From Chthoniobacterales bacterium (GTDB taxonomy: Bacteria; Verrucomicrobiota; Verrucomicrobiia; Chthoniobacterales; UBA10450), in NCBI GenBank assembly GCA_013812515.1, contig JACCTI010000003.1, positions 1 to 6,468 of the forward strand: a stretch of DNA of 6,468 nucleotides, given 5' to 3'. Made by a program: the position numbers and the translations under genes. The notes below the pieces were generated by a model that was not told where the DNA came from, searched no databases, and saw only the letters and a list, made by a program, of their open reading frames with translations. Below, piece after piece: positions 1-4,949 of the stretch. The first letter of the stretch is position 1. Each line of letters begins with the position of its first letter.

Positions 1-1343
1 TGGAGGAAATGCTCCTGGCCATCGCCGAAGACAGCATCGTGACGACCAGCATCTTTCGTTAGGCGCTCTGGCTCGCCCGGCGTGTCGAGGCTGTAGCGAA
101 AGAGATGCCGCTCGCGCGGATCGGTGCCGCCAGCGACGACGACCGATCGATTCGCTTCGTCGACCGCGATCAGCTGCTCGAAACCAGAGTCGATTAGAGT
201 GATCGCACGCGTCTCGCCGCCGTCGGCAGAATGCAGTTCCAACTGCCACGCTCCCGCGCGTTCAGTACTCCAGAGGAACGAGCGGCCATCCCTGAGCCAG
301 ACGGGCATTGGCTTCGGATCGAGATTGATCCACGCCGCATCAGTCTCGCGGAGCAGCTCACGCGTCGCGCCGGTTTGGCCATCGACCGCCAGCAGGAGCT
401 CTTCCTGTTGCGCGCGGTTCTGCACGACGATGCAAAGCGGTGCAGCGGCTTCCTCCCAAACGACGCGCGTGAGATAAGGATACTTCTCGCGGTCCCACTC
501 GACCCAACGTGTCTCGCCGCCTGCGCGCGACACAATTCCAAGCCGCACCGCGGTGTTTTTGCTTCCGGCCCGCGGGTAGAGATTCTTCGCCGGCGGCACC
601 TCGGGATGCAACGGGTCGGCGATGTAACGCGTTTCGACGCCTGAGTTGTCGTTCTCCTGATACGCAATCGACTGCGAATCCGGCGACCACCAGAAACCTT
701 CGTGCCGATCCATTTCTTCCTGCGCGACGAACTCCGCGAGACCGTGCTCGAGCGTGTCACTCGCGCCGCTCGTCACTGCCAAATCATCTAGCGTGGCGAG
801 CTCGACGACATGCAGCTCGCGTTCGCGAACAGCTGCCACGGCGCCGCCATCGGGCGAGAAGTGCGGATCGATCCACCCAGTGCCCGGCAACTGTGTTACT
901 TCCCCCTGCGGCCGCGTGATGACATAGACGTTGCCCGAGAGAACGAGGAGCAGCTTCTCGCCATCCTTCGATAGCTCGAAGCTGGTAAATCCTCGCAGAC
1001 TCTGCCGGGCTCTTTCCCGCCGGCTCTTTTCTTCCGCGCTCAGGTTTTCCGTTCCGCCTTGGAGCAGTGCCTCGGGAGTGAGGATCTCCTGAAGTTTCTG
1101 GTCGCTGATGGTGAACTTATACAAGCGCAGCACCGGATCCCGCGCACCGCCGCGGAGGAAAATGACCGCTTTGCCGTCGGGCGTCAGCTTGGGGGAAACT
1201 GGCTGGCCTAACGAGTAGTTGCGAGTTTCGACCAGTTCGCGAAAATAGCGCAGCTCGGGTGATTCAGTTTCGGCAGCTGCGCCGGGCTGCACGGAAGCGA
1301 GCGACAACGCAATGAAAAGGAGACAGAAGATAGCAGAATGCAT
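1..1343 (-). CDS. Secreted dipeptidyl-peptidase IV-like S9B peptidase, N-terminal and propeller part (3' end off window)
   Basis: The minus-strand frame stays open from an ATG at 1343 to the window edge, giving 447 residues without a stop. Residues 1-24 form a Sec-type signal peptide: a hydrophobic stretch (IFCLLFIALSLA) followed by a small-residue cleavage region (PGAAAE). The rest matches the DPP IV N-terminal eight-bladed propeller family, with blade motifs such as FSPDG (162-166) and WWSPD (218-222). The most diagnostic piece is AEFVAQEEMDRHEGFWWSPD at 203-222. In this family its paired Glu (209-210) bind the free N-terminus of the substrate, so an exopeptidase releasing N-terminal dipeptides outside the cytoplasm is expected. 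The Ser-Asp-His catalytic domain is beyond the left edge and cannot be checked. An AAAGGA sequence lies 12-13 nt before the ATG, a somewhat long spacing. The start also agrees with the signal peptide. The gene is divergent from the DUF72 gene. Family assignment is strong; the exact substrate is not known. Confidence 0.93.
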   Translation of the reverse strand, partial: MHSAIFCLLFIALSLASVQPGAAAETESPELRYFRELVETRNYSLGQPVSPKLTPDGKAVIFLRGGARDPVLRLYKFTISDQKLQEILTPEALLQGGTENLSAEEKSRRERARQSLRGFTSFELSKDGEKLLLVLSGNVYVITRPQGEVTQLPGTGWIDPHFSPDGGAVAAVRERELHVVELATLDDLAVTSGASDTLEHGLAEFVAQEEMDRHEGFWWSPDSQSIAYQENDNSGVETRYIADPLHPEVPPAKNLYPRAGSKNTAVRLGIVSRAGGETRWVEWDREKYPYLTRVVWEEAAAPLCIVVQNRAQQEELLLAVDGQTGATRELLRETDAAWINLDPKPMPVWLRDGRSFLWSTERAGAWQLELHSADGGETRAITLIDSGFEQLIAVDEANRSVVVAGGTDPRERHLFRYSLDTPGEPERLTKDAGRHDAVFGDGQEHFL

Positions 1344-1388
1344 CCGGCCAATCTGTTCCTTTGCGGACGTTGTGCGAGGATGAATCCG

Positions 1389-2099
1389 ATGGAGCTGTGG
1401 ATCGGCACCTCTGGTTTTCAATACGCGGAATGGAAGGGGACGTTCTATCCGGTCGACCTCTCGACCGCCAAGATGCTACCATATTACGCGGAGCGTTTCG
1501 CGACGACGGAGATCAACTACAGCTTTCATCGCATCCCGAGCGCGAAGACGATCGAGAACTGGTGGAAGGCAACGCCGGACCGTTTCAAGTTCAGCCTGAA
1601 GGCGCCGCAGAAGGTGACACACTTTGCGAAACTGCGGAATTGCGGGGACACGCTGCGCTACTTTCAGCAGGTCATCTGCGATCTCGAGAAGAAGCTCGGC
1701 TGCGTCTTGTTTCAGTTGCCTCCGAGCCTGAAGAAAGATGCGGCATTGCTCGCTGCATTTTTGGAAGACATGCCGCCCGGCATGCGTGCCGCCTTCGAGT
1801 TTCGCGACACTTCCTGGCTCGACGATGAAGTCTACGATTTGCTGCGTCGAAAAAAATTGGCGCTCTGCATCGCCGATAGCGAGAAGCTCGCCACGCCGGA
1901 TGTGGCAACGGCGGACTACGGTTACCTGCGTTTACGTCGCGAAGATTACGCTGATGCGGATATTGCGCGTTGGGCAGAATCGATCAAGGCGAGAGGAACC
2001 ATCTGGTCGGACGCTTTCGTCTATTTCAAACACGAAGAGAGCGGCATCGGTCCGAAGTTCGCGGTGCGCATGAAGGAGCTGCTGATGGCCGGGCCTTAG
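1389..2099 (+). CDS. DUF72 / YecE-family protein
   Basis: This is a complete 236-residue protein of the DUF72 (YecE-like) family, which adopts a TIM-barrel-like fold and has no firmly established biochemical role. Family motifs appear in the usual order: IGTSGF (5-10), a WKGTFYP segment (15-21), EINYSFHRIP (41-50), KAPQKVTH (71-78), LFQLPPS (107-113), AFEFRDTSW (135-143), YLRLR (179-183) and VYFKHE (211-216). Length is close to the family norm, so both ends look intact. I chose ATG 1389 because GAGG at 1376-1379 sits 9 nt upstream and because family members begin a few residues before IGTSG. In-frame ATGs at 1380 and 1338 are possible. The 1338 start would add 17 residues unlike the family and overlap the start of the divergent peptidase gene. 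No signal peptide is seen, so the product is cytoplasmic. The downstream hicAB pair is 136 bp away and probably a separate unit. Confidence 0.93.
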   Translation: MELWIGTSGFQYAEWKGTFYPVDLSTAKMLPYYAERFATTEINYSFHRIPSAKTIENWWKATPDRFKFSLKAPQKVTHFAKLRNCGDTLRYFQQVICDLEKKLGCVLFQLPPSLKKDAALLAAFLEDMPPGMRAAFEFRDTSWLDDEVYDLLRRKKLALCIADSEKLATPDVATADYGYLRLRREDYADADIARWAESIKARGTIWSDAFVYFKHEESGIGPKFAVRMKELLMAGP

Positions 2100-2170
2100 T
2101 TGATGGCACGCACGGATGTGCTCCTAGGTCGCTCTTTTCGAGTCGGCTCCGCTGGTCAAGAATCTTCATT

Positions 2171-2186
2171 CCTAAAGTTCGTTAGG
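2171..2186. other. Small inverted repeat between DUF72 gene and hicA
   Basis: CCTAA (2171-2175) and TTAGG (2182-2186) are perfect complements separated by a six-base loop. The right arm is part of TCGTTAGGC (2179-2187), a nonamer found four times in this window. There is no T-run on either side, so it does not look like a standard Rho-independent terminator. It lies about 70 bp after the DUF72 stop codon and could be part of a transcript end, but that is only inference. The rest of 2100-2235 shows no gene, no clear promoter and no ribosome binding site. Confidence 0.3.
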
Positions 2187-2235
2187 CCCTCACGGCATTG
2201 ACCATGGCGATCCCCCGTGATACCCAGCCGTTGCA

Positions 2236-2423
2236 GTGAAGGTCCGTGACGCGATCAAGCTGGTAGAGGCGACCGGCTGGTACTTGGCGCGGACGCGGGG
2301 CAGCCACCGCCACTTCAAACATCCGCAGCGCCCCGGCATTGTAACCATCGCCGGCCACCCGAACGTTGACATCCGCGTGGCACTCTGAACAGTATTCTGA
2401 GACAGGCAGGCCTGAAGCAGTGA
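2236..2423 (+). pseudogene. hicA: HicA-type mRNA interferase toxin, frameshifted near 3' end
   Basis: HicA is a small double-stranded-RNA-binding-fold ribonuclease that cleaves mRNA and is held inactive by HicB. From GTG 2236 (a stop codon at 2218 in the same frame rules out a longer start) the frame encodes VKVRDAIKLVEATGWYLART, then RGSHRHFKHP, which carries the family's catalytic His in the GSH motif (residue 24). It continues through GIVTIAGHPNVDI and stops at TGA 2386-2388 after 50 residues. The conserved ending is present in the next frame: GGC at 2379 onward reads GTLNSILRQAGLKQ and stops at 2421-2423. Adding one G in the GG at 2379-2380 would restore an intact 62-residue protein of normal HicA length. 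No slippery heptamer is visible, so a real deletion or a base-calling error is more likely than programmed frameshifting. No Shine-Dalgarno is evident. As read, the toxin lacks its last helix and is probably inactive. Confidence 0.88.
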
Positions 2424-2429
2424 CCTCCA

Positions 2430-2645
2430 ATGCGATACGCCATTGTGCTTGAGCGCGGTCCGACAAGTTACGGAGCATACGTCCCAGATTTGCCTGGTTG
2501 CGTCGCCGCGGCAGAGACCCGGGAAGAGACGCTTGCGCTTATCCGCGACGCGATCGGCTTTCACCTGGAGGAGCTGCGGCAGGACGGCGTCGCAGTCCCA
2601 AAGCCACTGTCGACTGCTGAGTACGTGGAAGTCGCAACCGGCTAG
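2430..2645 (+). CDS. hicB: HicB-type antitoxin
   Basis: This 71-residue protein begins MRYAIVLERGPTSYGAYVPD and continues LPGCVAAAETREETLALI, followed by an amphipathic segment with FHLEELRQDG. That is the classic HicB antitoxin core, a partial RNase H-like fold that binds and blocks HicA. It is the short form: nothing follows the core that could be a ribbon-helix-helix or helix-turn-helix DNA-binding domain, so autorepression of the operon is not assured. It starts 6 nt after the stop of the restored hicA frame and has no convincing ribosome binding site of its own, suggesting translation coupled to hicA. Because the hicA frame terminates early at 2388, 41 nt before this ATG, that coupling may now be weakened. 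It converges with ku, whose 3' end is 314 bp away. Confidence 0.9.
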   Translation: MRYAIVLERGPTSYGAYVPDLPGCVAAAETREETLALIRDAIGFHLEELRQDGVAVPKPLSTAEYVEVATG

Positions 2646-2810
2646 ACATGCATGGCGCTGCGGGTCCGAGCGGTTAAGACCATTGATTTCGTGGTGGATG
2701 GTTCATGGGCTTCTTGGGAGTGATTCTTCGTCCACTGGCTTGTGCCATGGGTTCTTCCCACCGTTTCGACTTTCATTGATGCGTGAGCGATTCTCGAAGG
2801 CAAATGCCGC

Positions 2811-2838
2811 CGCGCGCGATTCGCGTGCGCTACCCAGA
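2811..2838. repeat. Hairpin module, copy 1 (stem plus GTGCGCTACCCAGA)
   Basis: CGCGCGCG (2811-2818) pairs with CGCGTGCG (2822-2829) across an ATT loop, giving eight base pairs with one G-T wobble. The right arm runs into GTGCGCTACCCAGA (2825-2838), which matches 13 of 14 bases of the sequence that ends copy 2 at 2929-2942. The two modules are in the same orientation about 100 bp apart. No T-run follows, so an intrinsic terminator of standard type is not supported. Confidence 0.5.
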
Positions 2839-2892
2839 CCATTACTCACACTCAACCGATACAGCCCAATAGAGGTGGCGCGGCAAAAGTTC

Positions 2893-2942
2893 GTTTCGGC
2901 GGAACGCCGAGACCAGCACGCTGGAAGTGTGCGCTCCCCAGA
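2893..2942. repeat. Double-hairpin module, copy 2 (two stems plus GTGCGCTCCCCAGA)
   Basis: Two stem-loops lie almost back to back. The first is GTTTCGGCG (2893-2901), loop GAA, CGCCGAGAC (2905-2913): nine base pairs with one wobble. The second is GCACGC (2916-2921), loop TGGAA, GTGTGC (2927-2932): six pairs with one wobble. The module ends with GTGCGCTCCCCAGA, shared with copy 1. It sits 18 bp beyond the ku stop codon, between convergent genes, as expected for REP-like extragenic elements or a bidirectional transcript end. That it is dispersed elsewhere in the genome is inference. Confidence 0.55.
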
Positions 2943-2959
2943 GGGAAATCGCGGAACCC

Positions 2960-3826
2960 CTAAGCCGCGGCGCGGCGCTTCTGTTTCACGAGGGTGGAAG
3001 TAGAACGGGCGCTGTTGGCGCGAGAGGAACCATCTCCGTTCCGCTTCGGCTTGAGAGATTGATTCCGGCTCAGGCTTTCCTGGAGCACCTTCACAAGGTC
3101 CACCACGTTAGTCTGTCGCACGGGCGCCGCGGGACGATCTGCAATCTCGCGATTCTGCGCCTTTTGCTCGATCAGCTCGAGGACCGCGCTGCGGTATTCA
3201 TCGCTATACTTCTCCGGCTCCCAAGCCGCGGACATGCTCTCGATGAGCGTTTGCGCCATTTTCAATTCTCTTTCGGAGATCGCGCCCTCAGGTCCGCTCT
3301 TGAGAGCTTCCGGGCTGAGGATCTCAGAGGCGAAGTGCATCAACTCGAGGATGAGGAACAGCCCGTCCGGTTTTACGGAAGCGAGGTGTTCGCGATTACT
3401 GATCACGACCTTCGCGATCCCGATCTTCCCTGTGCCGGCGAGTGCCTTGTGGAGAAGAGCGTAAGCCTTCTCGCCGCCTTTTTGCGCCTCCAGGAAGTAC
3501 GGCTTGTAGAAGAACTTCGGGTCGACCTGCTCGAGGTCCACGAAATCGGTGATGTCGATCGAGTGCGTGGACTCGATCTTCACCTTCGCGAAGTCTTCCT
3601 CCTTCATGATGACAAAGTTGCCGCGCTCGTACTCGTAGCCTTTCACAATCTGATCCGCGGAAACTTCCTTCTGATCGGCCTCCGCCACCTTTTTGTATTT
3701 GATCGGGCTCAGATCGGTTGCGCGCAGTTGACGGAAGCTGAGCTTTTCTTCGCGCGTGGCGGGGTAAACGGCGACAGGGATGTAGACCAGCCCGAAGCTG
3801 ATGCTGCCTTTCCAGATGGGTCTCAT
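2960..3826 (-). CDS. ku: Bacterial Ku, non-homologous end-joining DNA end-binding protein
   Basis: This is a complete 288-residue bacterial Ku. Ku homodimers ring DNA double-strand ends and recruit the LigD ligase/polymerase in bacterial non-homologous end joining. The N-terminus MRPIWKGSISFGLVYIPVAV is the family signature. Further conserved parts are IKYKKV (42-47), IVKGYEYERGNFV (60-72), DITDFVDLEQVDP (91-103), KPYFLEAQKGGEKAYALL (108-125), GIAKVVISNREHLA (136-149) and the core end YSDEYRSAVLELIEQK (207-222). Residues from about 229 form an extended Ser/Arg/Lys-rich tail ending KQKRRAAA. Basic C-termini of this kind in other bacterial Ku proteins affect DNA binding, but the role here is inference. 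The ATG at 3826 has no good Shine-Dalgarno, yet the signature fixes the start. No ligD is in the window. Ku lies 52 bp after the histidine phosphatase gene on the same strand and may or may not share its transcript. Confidence 0.96.
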   Translation of the reverse strand: MRPIWKGSISFGLVYIPVAVYPATREEKLSFRQLRATDLSPIKYKKVAEADQKEVSADQIVKGYEYERGNFVIMKEEDFAKVKIESTHSIDITDFVDLEQVDPKFFYKPYFLEAQKGGEKAYALLHKALAGTGKIGIAKVVISNREHLASVKPDGLFLILELMHFASEILSPEALKSGPEGAISERELKMAQTLIESMSAAWEPEKYSDEYRSAVLELIEQKAQNREIADRPAAPVRQTNVVDLVKVLQESLSRNQSLKPKRNGDGSSRANSARSTSTLVKQKRRAAA

Positions 3827-3853
3827 AGGGGAATGAAGATGAGCAGGTTCTCA

Positions 3854-3867
3854 GCCTAACGATAGGC
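3854..3867. other. Inverted repeat between phosphatase gene and ku
   Basis: GCCTA (3854-3858), loop ACGA, TAGGC (3863-3867) is a perfect five-pair hairpin inside the 52 bp gap between the histidine phosphatase stop and the ku start. Its left part is GCCTAACGA, the nonamer repeated elsewhere in this window. No T-run follows on the transcribed minus strand. It could be a weak transcript-end structure, part of the ku leader or a protein site. The sequence does not decide between these. Confidence 0.3.
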
Positions 3868-3878
3868 AGCGGTAAATG

Positions 3879-4421
3879 TCAATCGTGCGGAGCCGCGAGG
3901 CCGGCCTTCTGCAGATTGGCGGGAGCCGGAACGTGCAGGCGGATCAGCTGCGGCGTCGCGCCTGGGACGAACACGAAGAGATCATCGTAATCCCCTTCAT
4001 CGATGGAATAGACGACCGTGGCGCCGAGTGCTTTAAGGATGTCGGGAATCGTATTGGAGTGACCAACCACGAGTGCGTTGCCTTGCGTCTCTTTCAACTT
4101 CGAGACCAGGCCCGCGGTTTCTTTCGCTGGAATGACTTCAACCGCGAGGCTGCCGGCATGCGCCAGTGGCTCGGCGGTTTGCTGCGTGCGCTTGAATTCG
4201 GTGGCGAAGATCGCCGAAATGCCCGCGTCTTTCAGGAGCGTGGCCAAAGATTCGGCCCGGGCGCGGCCCGCTTCCGAAAGTGCTGGATCTTTTGCGTCCT
4301 GGCTGCCAGACGCGGCCTCAGCTTTCTCCGCATGCCGGACCAGAAAGAAGGTCGATTGCGCAGCGACGAGTTGAGCCGAGGCAGCGAGGAGTGCAATGAA
4401 AAGGGGGCGAGCTTTCATCAT
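3879..4421 (-). CDS. Secreted histidine phosphatase superfamily protein (branch 1, SixA-like)
   Basis: This 180-residue protein starts with a Sec signal peptide (MMKARPLFIALLAASAQLVA, cleavage probably after residue 21 or so). It continues into a compact branch 1 histidine phosphatase domain. The phospho-accepting His is in FFLVRHAEK (Arg29-His30-Ala-Glu). The LSEAGRARAE segment (48-57), Arg78 in EFKRTQQTAEP, and the second catalytic His121 in VVGHSNTIPDIL complete the expected active site. The small size, with no long insertion after the first motif, resembles SixA and related short phosphatases, but the export signal points to the periplasm or outside, so a phosphohistidine-protein substrate is doubtful. 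The substrate is unknown. Its ATG at 4421 overlaps the cupin stop (ATGA, 4 nt), which implies translational coupling. A second ATG at 4418 is equally usable. Confidence 0.9.
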   Translation of the reverse strand: MMKARPLFIALLAASAQLVAAQSTFFLVRHAEKAEAASGSQDAKDPALSEAGRARAESLATLLKDAGISAIFATEFKRTQQTAEPLAHAGSLAVEVIPAKETAGLVSKLKETQGNALVVGHSNTIPDILKALGATVVYSIDEGDYDDLFVFVPGATPQLIRLHVPAPANLQKAGLAAPHD

Positions 4422-4882
4422 GTGTTCACGAAATGAATGCCATGCTCGGCGCTGATGCGAAGGATTCGCTCCATATCGGGAGCGGCTGCAGTTTTGAACT
4501 CCTCGTCACAACGTGCGAAAAACTTGTCGAATCCTCCTGGCGTGGTGGAAAGCAGCATGCGGCTCGGCGTTTCACGGACGTTCTTGAAAGCGTGAATGTG
4601 TTTTCGCGGCATGAAGACGATCGCGCCCGGCCCGACCTCGTGCCATTCGCCTCCGCTGAGGAAGGCGACGCGGCCTTCCTGCACGACGAAACATTCGTCC
4701 TCGCGTTCGTGATAATGCGCAGGCGGACCTCCGCCCGGTGGCGTGATTTCCGTCCAGAGATTCAGCGCCCCACCGGTCGCGGCGCTGTCCAGGTGCATGA
4801 TCACTGTTTCTCCAAAAGCATGCAGGATCGGCCCCGCGCCGGGCGGCACGAAAGTGGGAGGCAAGGATGAGGCGATCGGCAT
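4418..4882 (-). CDS. Single-domain cupin (cupin_2) protein
   Basis: This is a complete 154-residue cupin, a small beta-barrel that usually binds a divalent metal. Motif 1 is GPPAHYHEREDECFVVQEG, giving ligands His56, His58 and Glu63. Motif 2 is GAIVFMPRKHIHAFKN, giving His97 and Asn101. All canonical metal ligands are present, so an active dioxygenase, isomerase or binding protein is possible, and family membership alone does not say which. Residues 110-154 form a C-terminal extension (TTPGGFDKFFARCDEEF), a pattern common in small uncharacterised cupins annotated as quercetin dioxygenase-like. No signal peptide is seen. The start at 4882 has a weak TAGG element about 8 nt upstream. The stop overlaps the start of the exported histidine phosphatase. 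The gene is divergent from the S9C peptidase gene, with 67 bp between. Confidence 0.9.
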   Translation of the reverse strand: MPIASSLPPTFVPPGAGPILHAFGETVIMHLDSAATGGALNLWTEITPPGGGPPAHYHEREDECFVVQEGRVAFLSGGEWHEVGPGAIVFMPRKHIHAFKNVRETPSRMLLSTTPGGFDKFFARCDEEFKTAAAPDMERILRISAEHGIHFVNT

Positions 4883-4911
4883 GATGCGAACCTAGATAGC
4901 GAGATTTTCGG

Positions 4912-4921
4912 CGCAATTGCG
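4912..4921. promoter_or_regulatory. Perfect 10-bp palindrome in the divergent cupin/peptidase intergenic region
   Basis: CGCAATTGCG reads identically on both strands and lies near the middle of the 67 bp between the divergent cupin and S9C peptidase starts. A position like this is where a shared dimeric regulator would bind. One palindrome of this length is not very unlikely by chance in 67 bp, and no clear -35/-10 pair is seen for either gene, so this is a weak call. Confidence 0.22.
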
Positions 4922-4949
4922 GAACTTCGGCTTGGTGCCACTTTTTCTG

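Larger units (their letters stand above)
2646..2959. other. Gene-free stretch between convergent hicB and ku
   Basis: About 310 bp separates the 3' ends of hicB and ku. I find no recognisable protein here. A 66-codon minus-strand frame at 2642-2842 has Ser/Thr/His-rich, non-familial composition and I do not call it. The right half (2811-2942) holds two hairpin modules, listed separately, which could terminate transcription from both sides or be dispersed extragenic repeats. The left half (2646-2810) shows nothing I can interpret. Confidence 0.6.

Noticed and set aside
194..760. Minus-strand frame of 188 codons and overlapping plus-strand frames in 124-919
   Set aside because: They are out of frame with, or antisense to, the S9B peptidase frame, which is open without a stop from 1343 to the window edge and carries the EE substrate-binding motif.
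1338..1388. N-terminally extended DUF72 protein from ATG 1338
   Set aside because: The extra residues do not resemble family N-termini, the overlap with the divergent start is awkward, and GAGG is well placed for ATG 1389.
2091..2187. Integron attC-like site suggested by GTTAGGC before hicA
   Set aside because: There is no matching RYYYAAC core at the other end in the right orientation and no extended inner complementarity, so a cassette recombination site is not supported.
2369..2423. Programmed -1 frameshift to express full-length HicA
   Set aside because: No X XXY YYZ slippery heptamer occurs at the junction, and a one-base deletion in a short G run explains the break more simply.
2642..2842. 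66-codon minus-strand frame between hicB and ku
   Set aside because: No recognisable family, no ribosome binding site, and it runs through a hairpin repeat. Kept only as part of the gene-free stretch.
2927..3859. A 310-codon plus-strand open frame across the ku gene
   Set aside because: It is exactly antisense to a confidently identified Ku protein, its translation has no family resemblance, and long antisense frames are common opposite GC-rich genes.
3852..3882. Perfect -35-like TTGACA on the minus strand (3882-3877) upstream of ku
   Set aside because: At 17-18 bp spacing the possible -10 hexamers match the consensus at three positions or fewer, so a promoter cannot be claimed.
3876..4870. 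Two long plus-strand frames (3876-4436 and 4433-4870)
   Set aside because: They lie antisense to the histidine phosphatase and cupin genes, whose catalytic motifs are intact on the minus strand.
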